A stretch of DNA of 16,348 nucleotides, from positions 1-16,348 of the forward strand of contig SDVU01000265.1 in NCBI GenBank assembly GCA_016256075.1. The letters run 5' to 3'. Shown here piece by piece: positions 1 through 8,687 of the stretch. The notes under the pieces are model-generated. The model saw only the letters and a list, made by a program, of their open reading frames with translations. It made no database searches and was not told the origin of the DNA. The position numbers and the translations under genes are program-made. Each line of letters starts with the position of its first letter. The first letter of the stretch is position 1. Source of the DNA: Dictyocoela muelleri (taxonomy: Eukaryota; Microsporidia).

Positions 1-80
1 CAAAGGTCTTAGACCACGGTAGGAGACAACTCTCCGGGTTGGCAGCTATGGATGTTGTCAACATGTAATATATATATCTA
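1..80 (+). repeat. 3' end of tRNA-derived SINE-like repeat (copy 1, cut by window edge)
   Basis: The sequence GGTTGGCAGCTATGGATGTT followed by a TA-rich tail is the reverse complement of the segments that open at about 7113, 7366, 10190 and 16240. Only the last 80 bp of the element lie in the window and the rest would be to the left. The tail (CATGTAATATATATAT) is the shared 3' end of the family. Confidence 0.8.
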
Positions 81-400
81 AAATTTATTATTATTTTTAT
101 TCTTATTTAAATTTAAAAGCTATTATTATTTACCCCTGTAGGGGGGAAAAAATGGGACTGATCGCCTCGGGGGAAAATAATGGGACTGATCCATATTTTC
201 CATACTTCAGAAAATATAAGGATTTTATTTTCATTATCAGATAGTTGTCAAATATGTTTTGATTTTGATTATTTTTCGAAAAATTACTTTGAGTTTAATT
301 AATTTCTTAAAGAAACATTATCTATAAATAAGTCGTTTTATAATATTATTTTAAAATAAGTTTTTTCCCACCAATTTTGGAACATGTCACCCTACTGTCT
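81..400. other. AT-rich spacer with a short imperfect tandem repeat
   Basis: No gene is visible here. At about 135-192 a roughly 30-bp unit containing ATGGGACTGATC occurs twice in a row, each preceded by a run of G. The motif faintly resembles the GGGACTGAT stretch inside the SINE body (reverse complement near 10535-10555), so it may be a SINE scrap, but the match is too short to be sure. Confidence 0.4.
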
Positions 401-859
401 TCACTCGCTTATAAGGCGCCTCAAAAACTTATTTTCCGAGATTTTTCTAAAAGTTAAAAATGGAAAAATTTTTCTTCTGTAACACACTGTCTTATATTCG
501 AATATAAGATATTTAAAAATTTGTATAAACGTAATAATCATCAATTTTCAATATAAAATGTTGTTTTATATTTTAAAATAGGGACTTCGTTTTTTCAGAA
601 TTGAATGGAAAAGTGTGTGCTGGCTCATTTGAATCAGTGAATAGTATAGATTATGGTTTTATCGAATAATTTTGAGGTAACAAATAATTCTAATTCAGAG
701 GCGGCCGTTCCACAAATTCTTAAATTATATAAAAAACAACACCAAAATGTCAATTATCTCCTATCCTTTTTTATTCCTTCCACTATATTTTCTCGAATTA
801 TTAAATTATTGGTGTCTGTTTCATACAATATTTTAGAAATAATTTTAAAGAAACAGTTT

Positions 860-2187
860 TCATCATTTCCTACGTATTTCCATTTTTCTCGAACCGATGT
901 ATTTGGTTATGGAAAAATCAATCTTCTCACAATAAAAAAGATCATCTGGATTTATATACACAATTTCGAAAGATACTTTAATGGCCGTTACAAATTTCAA
1001 TATCAAAGACCTTTTCGTATATTTCTCAAATATCGAAAGTTTTCTCAATTGTTTAGCAATTTTTCTTAAGAAATCCAAACATATTTCACTAACTATTTTA
1101 TACGAAGGCTTTTTATATTGCCAGATTTGTTCTATTCGTGTTATATACCGCATCATCACATATCCATTGAAAAACTGTCTCCATATTACTGCTGAAAAGA
1201 TCTGTTAATCGTCACATCAAGCATTTGAAGAAAAAATATCGTTCTTTTGGTACAAAAGAAATAAACACAATATGCTTTTCATATTTTCTTGCTAATTTTA
1301 AATGAGCATCATACTAATCAATGTTTATTAAAACAGGTTCATGAACAAACCTCGTCTCTGGTCTTGAAAGTATATATTTGGAAATAAATGAAAAAACAAG
1401 ATCCATACTCAACATTCCTGTCATGTTAATATTCGCAAATTATTTTAATTTACATCCTTAGGTATTGTCTCTAGGTTTGAAAATAAGCAGTCATCTCTTA
1501 TAAATTTACATCCTGTAGTATTAATCAAAGTATAGGTAAAACGTAGGTGTGAAGAGTTTGCTTTTCATGTTTTTTTCTATTTTACTGTTATTGTTATATT
1601 ACTTTCCTGCTTGAAATACCCAGAAATCTGGTCAAAATTATTAATATTAAGAGGTTTCATGTTATAATAACTATTTTTTGCTTTTCGAATTCATAAATTG
1701 TATTGCGAGCTCTTTTAGATTATCTGGTAGCAACTTACGCTTCGTATCCACCTTGGAAACGAGGTTATGCCTTTTTTTTAAAATTATCAAAAAAGTCGCT
1801 ACAACAAGAAACCCCGGAGATTTTAAGTCACTACATATACCAAAGCTTTATATTCTATTTCTTTTTTTTACAACAAGGCCTTTCGTTTTTATGAAATATA
1901 CCCAATCCCTCAACCTAACATCTAATTATGGATAAAGAATAGCTCTTCCTCCATTGGAAATCCTTCTAATCGATTTTATTGATTTACTACAGATATTTAA
2001 AATATCGAAATTTTTTTCTTTACTCTCAAGCAATTGTGTCAACATTCTAACAGATATTCCATACCACGATTCGACATCTGTATTTGTCTTTCATAAACCA
2101 TCACGCGCCGTAGATTCAAAATCTTTAAGTACTATTTTCAAACTTCACTGTTTAACTACTTCTTTTTTGTTTCCTTTCGACGAAGCG
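860..2187 (-). pseudogene. Pogo/Tigger-like transposase relic (CENP-B HTH plus DDE domain)
   Basis: The minus strand, read in shifting frames with several stops, gives a collinear series of transposase pieces. From N to C these are: an N-terminal psq-like segment (about 2187-2040); a CENP-B-type helix-turn-helix with GGRAILYP (1952-1929), then LDVRLRDWVYF; the linker motif KKRHNLVSK (1778-1752) and LPDNLKEL (1730-1707); FDQISGYF (1636-1613), corresponding to the N-DQSG-F motif around the first catalytic Asp; TYTLINTTGCKF (about 1530-1495); and VLINID (1334-1317), around the second catalytic Asp. An in-frame TAG follows that Asp directly. The region from about 1210 down to 860 is a weaker C-terminal remainder. 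Family membership rests on motif order as known for pogo/JRK-like elements. The gene is clearly dead, with at least two frameshifts and several stops, and no third catalytic residue can be assigned. Short plus-strand ORFs here are antisense shadows. Confidence 0.72.
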
Positions 2188-2189
2188 TA

Positions 2190-2725
2190 AATTGCACTAA
2201 AATTGCATTTTGCGCCAATTTTTTAAATTTTTTATTATACCTCTTGTATTCGATATTGGTCAGAATTATACTTTTACAGTGATGAAATATACAGTTAAAT
2301 AGATAAGAATCTTCTATACACACCCGCTAAAAAAACATCGTAAACTACAGAATTTTTTATTAGCAAGGGATAAAAAAAATCTTTATATCTTCTTCTATAC
2401 ATACTATAAAAATCATTTTTCAATATAAGCCGATATTACCGTGTTAAATAATTTTAGGGTAAACCCAAAATTTATTAAATATGGTAATATCGGCTTATAT
2501 TGAAAAATGATTTTTATAGTATGTATAGAAGAAGATAAAAAGAAATCATAACCTTTAATTTCCGATATTCATAACTTACGATTTTTTATGAGATGGAGAT
2601 AAGGAATAACTCTTATCTATTTAAAAATATATTTTATGTGTAAAAGTATAATCATAAACAATATCAAATACACAAGGATTAATAGAAATTAGCGCAATCG
2701 CGCTTTGGCAGCAATTTTAGCTTCA
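2190..2725. mobile_element. Foldback (long-palindrome) MITE-like element
   Basis: The segment folds back on itself almost end to end. The core is a perfect 55-bp inverted repeat (2386-2440 against 2483-2537), with a further imperfect inverted repeat inside the 42-nt loop. Outside the core the arms continue with mismatches and indels: 2241-2278 pairs with about 2643-2683, and CTAAAATTGC at 2197-2206 pairs with GCAATTTTAG at 2711-2720. No ORF is present. The core is far better conserved than the arm ends, which suggests gene conversion between arms or a younger hairpin nested in an older one. Confidence 0.7.
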
Positions 2726-2726
2726 C

Positions 2727-2817
2727 ACACGATTCATAGATTTAAAATCTCTAAGTACTCATTTATAAACTTCACTGAATATCTACTTCTTTTTTGTTTT
2801 TCCTTTCTTTCTTTCAT
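2727..2817 (-). pseudogene. Second N-terminal fragment of the pogo-like transposase
   Basis: The minus strand opens with an ATG at 2817-2815 and reads MKERKEKQKRSRYSVKF, a basic N-terminus followed by the first helix of a psq-type DNA-binding domain, as in pogo transposases. The frame soon meets a stop. The same stretch recurs in the same orientation at about 2101-2187, with scattered differences and small indels. This is therefore either a tandem duplication of the transposase start or the edge of a second element copy. The foldback element lies between the two. Confidence 0.6.
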
Positions 2818-2868
2818 TCGGGTAAAAAAAAATTAAAAAAAATTAAATTCCCTCGTTTATAAGACACC

Positions 2869-2890
2869 GTCTTATAATCGATTATAAGAC
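2869..2890. repeat. Perfect 22-bp palindrome near the right end of the pogo-like element
   Basis: The half-site GTCTTATAATC is followed directly by its reverse complement. A related 20-bp perfect palindrome (half-site TCTTATATTC) lies at 490-509, near the other end of the element. The pair may be old transposase-binding sites. Confidence 0.6.
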
Positions 2891-2994
2891 TGTTTTGTCT
2901 TTATTCGAATATGAGATACCGTACTATAACGGAAAGAAAACAGTATCCCCCAAAATGTTTGTATTCTCTATGAAAACATTAAATATTTACTAAA

Positions 2995-3286
2995 AAATTC
3001 TCGGTTATCCAACGGGGTAGGACCCCTTTAAAAATAAAAATCCCCGTTCATCAAGATGAGACGAAGTTTTTAATTTAAAATAATATCGCTATGAAAAGGT
3101 ATATCTACATAATACATTCTTAAATATTTTTAAACAATTAATAGATAATACTAAATTTAAGAATACTGTAGATAGAAGTAACATTCATGGCGATATCATT
3201 TTAAATAAGAAACATGATCCCATCTCTGATGAACGGCGATTTTTATTTTTAAAGGGGCGTGGCTAACCCGTCGGGGAACGGAATTT
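2995..3286. mobile_element. Foldback MITE, about 290 bp
   Basis: The ends form a long imperfect inverted repeat. CCCCTTTAAAAATAAAAATC in the left arm is matched by its reverse complement in the right arm (3236-3255), and CCGTTCATC (3043-3051) pairs with GATGAACGG (3228-3236 region). Inner portions also pair (TATCGCTATGAA, 3085-3096, against TTCATGGCGATA, 3183-3194). The unit has no ORF and is more GC-rich at its tips than its surroundings. No convincing target-site duplication is visible in the AT-rich flanks. Confidence 0.75.
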
Positions 3287-3823
3287 TCTATTTTTTTTAT
3301 TTATTTTGTAATTAATAATTACTAAAAATTATTTATTTAATGTGAAGATTGACTCTGATGCTTATTCGAGTGTTTCCTTATTAGGTTAAAGGTTTGTAAG
3401 TATAAGCCTTAGATCCCTGCAAATCGAAATAGATCATCTCTTGGAAATCTAACTAAATGCTTCCATTTAAATTGTCCCATTGAAAATTCAAATTGCCTCC
3501 ACAAGGGCGTATACCCCACGTTATGAAACACTGTTTTAGATAATGCATAACTTATTTCAGATTAATATTTTTGAATTTTGTAAATGCCTATAATTTATCA
3601 TAAAATCCTAAATAAATATAATTTTTTAAATTTTAAATTTATTTAAATTTTAATAAGTTCATTTAAATTTCATTACGTTCATTTAAATTTTTAATTAAAG
3701 TTTCGAATATTCAAAAAAAGAATATAGCAAGAGTATTTCCTAATTAAATTTTAGTATTTAACCCAAAAATCACAAAAAATTTGTTAAATAAAATAATTCA
3801 AATATTTTTTAAGAAGTAAGTAT
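3287..3823. other. AT-rich spacer without a recognisable gene
   Basis: A stretch at about 3340-3560 has a more balanced base composition than its flanks and could be eroded coding or repeat sequence. I see no open frame of useful length and no family match in it. From 3590 onwards the DNA is almost pure A and T. Confidence 0.4.
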
Positions 3824-3964
3824 CTTTTAATTTAATCTAAAAATATAAATTTTAATTTAATCTAAAAATATAAATTTTAATTTAATCTAAAATATAAATT
3901 TTAATTTAATCTAAAAAAATAAATTTTAATTTAATCTAAAAAAATAAATTTTAATTTAATCTAG
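3824..3964. repeat. 25-bp AT-rich tandem repeat, about 5.6 copies
   Basis: The unit TTTTAATTTAATCTAAAAAT plus ATAAA repeats in register, with small differences in the A-run length. The array ends about 145 bp downstream of the transporter stop codon. It looks like a minisatellite born by slippage. Confidence 0.9.
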
Positions 3965-4108
3965 AATATTTCCCCAATTTAATTTAGACTTGATAATAAT
4001 TTAATGTTTTTTTAAAAAATAATATACTTGATAGTCTTTTAATTAATAATTTTCATGAAGAATAAAAAAAATTATAATTTTTTATTTAACAAGCCAAGTA
4101 TCTATGAG

Positions 4109-4114
4109 TTTATT
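4109..4114 (-). terminator. AATAAA polyadenylation signal overlapping the transporter stop codon
   Basis: On the minus strand the gene ends CAA-TAA-A, so AATAAA is formed by the last sense codon, the stop codon and one more base. Very short 3' UTRs with signals that overlap the stop are known in microsporidia. The CCT7 gene in this window ends the same way. Confidence 0.6.
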
Positions 4115-5240
4115 GAAATGTTTCCATTAGATATGAAAAAATAACAAACAACCCGAATAGTATACAAATTATTGACAAAAATGTGGTAAGTGTGCTCTTT
4201 CTTTCATCCTTGTAAATTAAATAATACGAGCCTGGCAATATAAAACATAAAACTGATGATACCGTGCTACCTATTCCTTTAAAAAGCGAGTTTAAGTTAT
4301 CGGAAAAAACTGATACAGAAAAAGCAGAGCCTATAATGATCAGAAGCGACAAAATTTTTAAAAAATAATTTTTCTTTTGTGACGGATCTATTTTCATTAG
4401 TTCAAGAATACTGTTATGACACGGACTAATCTGAAGGGGTATAGATAAGATAATAATGAGAATATAATTAATTCTGATAATCCTGCCGAGAACTGTATTG
4501 GGTATCATGTCGATGTAGGTATTTTTATCTTCAATTAGTGGGCCATGCGCGTTAATAATACCAAATCCAAGATAAAGTGCCCATGCTGATATTCCTGAAA
4601 ATAAAATCGTCGCTATTGTTGATTTTATTGACAAGTTAAGCTCATTTTGAATGGTAAAGATGTTCTGATGACAGGTGAATCCAAATACAATTTTGCCGAA
4701 TGATGAAAAAGTTGGATTTCCGTAAATTTTCAATGTTCTATTGAATTTGCCGCTAACTACCCAAAATAAAGACGAAAGGATCATTATAAAGGCAGCTGTA
4801 ATTCCAAAAAAAGATGAAAATTTCAATTTATCAATTTTATTCATAAGAATCAGGGGTATGCAACAGGAGATGATAAGAATAGTTAGCATTCTAATTAGAT
4901 AATCAGATAAATCATAACTTATAAATAACGTTTTCAGCAAATCATAGATAGCTGACATGTATGCGGCTGAAACTAAAAAACATTTTAATATCAATACAGC
5001 TGATGCAACTGAACTTAAAGGACTCCAAATGTATTGGGTTATTGATATCATTGTGCTTTTTTTATTAATAAGAGAATTACATTCTGCAAACAAATATAGT
5101 CCAAGCATGCTAAATAGGAGTCCTATTATCGATAGAAACAGAACTCCTAATACACCATTTGATTGTACTAATCCCGGGTATGCTATAAGACCAGTACCTA
5201 CCATCGTCTTAAGAAGGTTGATGTAAGCCGAGAAATTCAT
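4110..5240 (-). CDS. Amino acid transporter, AAAP family (AVT-like)
   Basis: This intronless 376-residue membrane protein is a proton-linked or similar amino acid permease of the amino acid/auxin permease family (SLC36/SLC38/yeast AVT type). TM1 carries the family signature NLLKTMVGTGLIAYP (residues 8-22). TM6 has FTCHQNIFTIQNEL (188-201), equivalent to the FxCHxNxFxIxxEL motif of this family. PLQISPCHNSI (268-278) matches the PLQ-x-P-x-xNSI segment of fungal AVT5-7. I count about 11 membrane segments: 5-25, 28-51, 77-103, 112-133, 142-163, 178-198, 207-229, 250-272, 293-312, 320-343 and 350-371. There is almost no N- or C-terminal tail, which fits compact microsporidian proteins. The start is supported by an ACCC motif 3 nt before the ATG. 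An obligate parasite would use it to import host or vacuolar amino acids; substrate and membrane cannot be told from sequence. Confidence 0.93.
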   Translation of the reverse strand: MNFSAYINLLKTMVGTGLIAYPGLVQSNGVLGVLFLSIIGLLFSMLGLYLFAECNSLINKKSTMISITQYIWSPLSSVASAVLILKCFLVSAAYMSAIYDLLKTLFISYDLSDYLIRMLTILIISCCIPLILMNKIDKLKFSSFFGITAAFIMILSSLFWVVSGKFNRTLKIYGNPTFSSFGKIVFGFTCHQNIFTIQNELNLSIKSTIATILFSGISAWALYLGFGIINAHGPLIEDKNTYIDMIPNTVLGRIIRINYILIIILSIPLQISPCHNSILELMKIDPSQKKNYFLKILSLLIIIGSAFSVSVFSDNLNSLFKGIGSTVSSVLCFILPGSYYLIYKDERKSTLTTFLSIICILFGLFVIFSYLMETFQ

Positions 5241-5243
5241 AAA

Positions 5244-5262
5244 GGGTACAATTTTAAATTTT
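5244..5262 (-). promoter_or_regulatory. CCC signal and AAATTT-like element upstream of the transporter
   Basis: On the minus strand ACCCTTT directly precedes the ATG, and an AAATTTAAAA stretch lies about 8-18 nt further upstream. A CCC-like motif close to the start codon, plus an AAATTT-like motif, is the reported transcription-start signature of microsporidian genes. Its presence supports both the start codon and the lineage. Confidence 0.6.
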
Positions 5263-5690
5263 TAAAAAATAAAAAAAATGATTTTTTTAAAGGAGATAAT
5301 CAAAAAATTTTTATAATTCATTGGGTTTATTTTAGGAAGGTTTTATAAAGTAAATTTAACAGACAAAAATATATCAAATAATAATTGTACAAATAATAAT
5401 TATACAAATAATAATTATACAAATTATTTATAAAATGTTTTTAGGGTTACTTTTTTTTATTTTCGTAAATAATTTATAAAGCTATAAATAGATTATTTTT
5501 TACTTGTTTTAAAATTTTCTTAAGCTAAAAAATCTTAAAAATAAAATTAGATCGCAAATTTAAATATTAAAAAAAAATTACAGGAGGTTTAGGCTTTTCT
5601 TTAACTTTAATTCAATATGTTATTTACTGACAATTAAACCTAACTAATTGTTTGGCTGTATAAAATAAATTCTGGTATATACTGCTTACT
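5263..5690. other. AT-rich spacer upstream of the transporter, with a 15-bp tandem repeat
   Basis: The unit AAATAATAATTATAC occurs three times in a row at 5376-5420. The rest is A/T-dominated with no ORF or recognised repeat, and it separates the transporter promoter from the palindromic MITE at 5691. Confidence 0.6.
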
Positions 5691-5856
5691 TGATACAACT
5701 AAATATTTCCAAATATAGAAGTATATAAAAAAACCGAAAAGTTATTTGGGGATATATCGTCAAAATATACGTCCGGGAGTATTTTGACGATATATCCTCA
5801 AATAACTTTTTGATTTTTTTATATACTTCCATATTTGGAAATATCTAGTTGTATCA
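5691..5856. mobile_element. Palindromic MITE of 166 bp, TA-flanked
   Basis: Two arms of about 78 bp (5691-5768 and 5779-5856) pair with few mismatches around a loop of roughly 10 nt. The arms open with TGATACAACTA and close with TAGTTGTATCA. Just outside stand TA dinucleotides (TACT on the left, AGTA on the right), as expected of a Tc1/mariner- or pogo-mobilised element that duplicates TA. There is no coding capacity. Confidence 0.78.
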
Positions 5857-6191
5857 GTAAAAAGTTAGTATTGTAAAAATATATAAAAATACTGAAAAAA
5901 TAATTGAGAAAAAATTAAATTAACAAAAATAACATCGCGAACCTTCGCTGTGTGATTTTATTGTTGGTAATTATATCTTTGTGTCAATGATTTTGCTTAT
6001 TTATATATATTTTTAGTTTCCGACAATATAAGCAAGTGTATTGAAAGAAAGACCCTCGTAAAGGGGTTGTTCGCGTTTTTAACCTAAATTTTAAATTTAT
6101 TAAATAAAAGTTTTATACTTAATTTTATAATTTTTAAATATAAGTGTTATTCAAACTTATTTTAATTTTTTTTGAAATATAATTTATTTAT
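5857..6191. other. AT-rich spacer, no gene seen
   Basis: Two GC-containing patches, GCGAACCTTCG (5937-5947) and GGGGTTGTTCGCG (6063-6075), are weakly inverted relative to each other and could be worn ends of another small element. The match is too short to call one. Confidence 0.35.
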
Positions 6192-6759
6192 TGTCACAGG
6201 CACATGAGATTCCAGACTTGAGGAGTTACATGCAAAAAATTTAATTTTTAAAAATATTTATGTTCGAACTATTTACTTTCTATAAGACTTTTATTTTTAT
6301 GGGTGGTGGGTATTTTTTTAAATATTTAATAATGGAGGGAAATGATAATAATGGAGGTAAAATGTCGAAATCGAAGGAAATGTGAAATTATGAGAAATAA
6401 AGTTAAATTATGTAACAGATGCAGATATAAAAATATAGTATCAGTAAATCAATTGTAAAAATATGAAAATATATATACAATAAATTATATTTTTTTAATA
6501 AAAACATCATCTTCATTATTTTTTAAATGTAAATGTATTTTAAGGTTTCAAATTTCTTTTAAAAAATTTCAAGAATTTTTATTTAAATTTTTGAAGTTTC
6601 AATTAAAAAAATTTTAAAAGTTTATTTTAAATAAATTTAAAGTTTAATAATTTAAATGTATTTTAAATTTAAATTTTAAATATAAATTTTAAATATAAAT
6701 TTTAAAATTTTTGATTTTAATGGAACCCCTCAAGACTGGGAACCCTCAAGCCTGTGACA
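6192..6759. mobile_element. Non-autonomous TIR element of 568 bp
   Basis: The element begins TGTCACAGGC and ends GCCTGTGACA. The inverted similarity continues imperfectly for about 45 bp (CAGACTTGAGGAGTTAC on the left against the complement of GAACCCCTCAAGACTG on the right). TTTAT occurs immediately outside both ends (6187-6191 and 6760-6764) and may be a 5-bp target-site duplication, though this is weak in such AT-rich DNA. The interior is AT-rich and lacks an ORF. The superfamily is undetermined. Confidence 0.68.
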
Positions 6760-7112
6760 TTTATTACTCCTGGGAATTTAGTTTCTTAAAATTTTCTTAA
6801 AATATATTGAATATTATTTGTTTTTAATCTGAGGTTTATATGTATTACTTGATTTACAGGCACCTTTAGCTGTGGGCACCTCATCTCGATCGAAAACCTC
6901 AACTCTGTGCACCATTTTTTAATAAACCAACTTTATACTAATAAAAAGCCTTTTTTTTGTTTTTTACTTCAATTTTAAAATACCAATATATTTATTTTTT
7001 TTCGATCCATGAAAAAAATATCAAAACAAGAAATGGTTGAGAACAAGTTTTGCCTCGAGAAGATATCTGAAAAAAACTAGCTAAAATATATAATTTATAA
7101 AAAGTGTGTATA
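6760..7112. other. Spacer, no gene seen
   Basis: A GC-richer patch at about 6857-6914 contains GTGGGCACCTCA followed by a similar GTGCACCA. It may be a remnant of a repeat related to the preceding TIR element (ACAGGCAC is shared with its left tip). The remainder is A/T-rich without open frames. Confidence 0.35.
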
Positions 7113-7213
7113 TATTATATGCCATAAACATCCATAGCTGCCAACCTTGAGAGTTGTCTCCTACCGATGTCTTTAGACCTTTGGTTCCCTTCTTGGTGTT
7201 CTGATAATATGTG
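7113..7213 (-). repeat. 3'-end fragment of the SINE-like repeat (copy 2)
   Basis: Read on the minus strand this matches the terminal part of the family: an AGAACACCAAGAAG-type segment, GGTCTAAAGAC, GGAGACAACTCTC, then GGCAGCTATGGATG and a TA-rich tail. It is near-identical to copy 1 (positions 1-80, opposite strand) over the last 60 bp. The body and tRNA head are missing, as expected of a truncated copy. Confidence 0.75.
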
Positions 7214-7365
7214 ACAGTCGCAAATTCGCAATTGGTGAATTTGTGGGGATTCTTCTGAGTGAAAAAAACTGAAAATTCGTAAAATGTAAAAACTAAAAAT
7301 TCGTCCGAAAAAAGATTGTATTTTACCCTATCAATTTAACATATAATTCAATATCAATAATTGAC

Positions 7366-7710
7366 ATATATATTACATGCCGACAACTTCTTTAGCTGCC
7401 AACCCGGAGAGTTATTTCCAACCATAGTCTTTAACCTTTAGTTCCCGGTATCACCTAATAATGCGCCACTTCTAAGCTACCCAGAAGCTCAGCTGTATAC
7501 GCGATCTTCGTTTTATCAATGACTCAGCAGGATAAGGTAATTAGTAGCTTTTGATGAATTCTTTTTTCACTACTTTTAGCCGAGATGCGTCGCTGCACTC
7601 ATCCTCACACCTAAGAGAGTCCCTTCTGCTTCACTATAAAAGATTTGATCAAATCTTAATCAGCTATATCACTCTGGAACAACTGCATATTACTACTGGC
7701 ACAGTACAAA
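7366..7710 (-). repeat. SINE-like repeat lacking the tRNA head (copy 3)
   Basis: The minus strand contains the family body up to GCTGATTAAGA, then diverges before the tRNA-like part. Shared blocks include GAGTGCAGCGACGC, CTACTAATTACCTTATCC, GCTGAGTCATTGATAAAACG, TACAGCTGAGCTTCTGGGTA and AGCTTAGAAGTG. The 3' end is GGCAGCTAAAGAAGTTGTCG followed by the TA-rich tail. Loss of the 5' end is the usual outcome of incomplete reverse transcription. Confidence 0.8.
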
Positions 7711-8334
7711 TTCGCTGAAAAAATAAAATTTTTGAACTTTAAAAAAATTTAAATTTAATCAAATATTGTACAAAATTGATAATTTTAATATATAAATGGT
7801 TTAAATATTTATAATATATAAATTTAAAATTAATTCGTTTTGATTTTAATTGATACACTTACAATAACATCATGTATTAGTTCTTTCGAGTCTATCAAAA
7901 AAAATTTTACTGAAGTTCCAAACGATTAAGAATTAGACCACGGACAATCAAAAAATAATGAAAAATGTGTTTTTTGAATAGCGTGATGGGATATTGCTGG
8001 AAATCACGTTTTAAAAAAAAGACTATTCTTGAAATAGAAATATGCATGTCAAAAAATCCAATGTTTTTGTGTATATATTATATTTTTAAAAAGAAAAATT
8101 TTCACGGCTCATTTCCTTTTATTATCACAACGTTATATTTTAAAAAACATATTTTTTATCACATTTTTGTTTACCTTAATTTATTTCTTGGTCATTTTTG
8201 GCAATAGTACCGAATTTTTACAAAAAAAACATATTTTTTATTTATTTCTTTTGTTATCTAAAAAATTTCTTCAGTGTAGATTATAATAAATTTGATTTTT
8301 ACGTCTAATTAAAAATTAAAAAAATGTAAAATGA
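7711..8334. other. AT-rich spacer, no credible gene
   Basis: A plus-strand open frame of 80 codons runs from 7965 to 8207. Its product is a low-complexity string of Phe, Ile, Lys and Tyr with no CCC signal before the ATG, which is expected by chance in DNA this AT-rich. The spacer ends at the left TIR of the next element. Confidence 0.5.
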
Positions 8335-8687
8335 ATTTTTTCAGAAACTTTTATAATGTTTTAAACACTTTTAATTTTTTTTGACATTTTTTCTATATTT
8401 TAAACAAAATTACTAAATTATAAACAGTTTTACAATTTTTTACCAAAATTACTAAAAAATATAAATAAAAAAAAACAAATTTATCATTACTATAAACATT
8501 TTTTTTAAAAAACATAGCTTTTACGTTAAAAGATACATTTTTTTAATTAACACAAAATATTACGAAAAGATTATTTTTTTGATCTTTTTTAATGTCAAAA
8601 CTAAAAAAAAAGAATTTTCAAAAAAAAGGCATAAATGTAAAACATTTAAAAATGATCATTTTTAAAATTAATTTTTATTAATAAAGA

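Larger units (their letters stand above)
404..2916 (-). mobile_element. Decayed pogo/Tigger-like DNA transposon (probable extent)
   Basis: The limits are inferred from related TTATAAG-type palindromic motifs on either side of the transposase relic. On the left are CTCGCTTATAAGGCGCC (404-420) and a 20-bp perfect palindrome at 490-509. On the right are CTCGTTTATAAGACACC (2852-2868), a 22-bp perfect palindrome at 2869-2890 and an imperfect one at 2898-2916. Repeated palindromic motifs of this kind are typical of pogo/JRK-like transposon ends. The two 17-bp motifs match in direct orientation (three mismatches, all transitions), so the terminal inverted repeat itself is not cleanly shown. A foldback element at about 2190-2725 interrupts the unit. 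Confidence 0.5.

Noticed and set aside
653-1069. Plus-strand ORF of 138 codons
   Set aside because: It overlaps the C-terminal part of the minus-strand pogo-like relic, has a low-complexity Phe/Ile/Lys/Tyr composition and no CCC start signal. It is most likely an antisense shadow.
404-2868. Direct terminal repeats of a retroelement
   Set aside because: Only a 17-bp motif is shared in direct orientation, and the protein relic between is a pogo-type DNA transposase.
4957-5226. Plus-strand ORF of 89 codons
   Set aside because: It lies wholly antisense within the well-supported transporter gene.
7965-8207. Plus-strand ORF of 80 codons
   Set aside because: The composition is what random AT-rich DNA yields, and there is no start signal and no recognisable motif.
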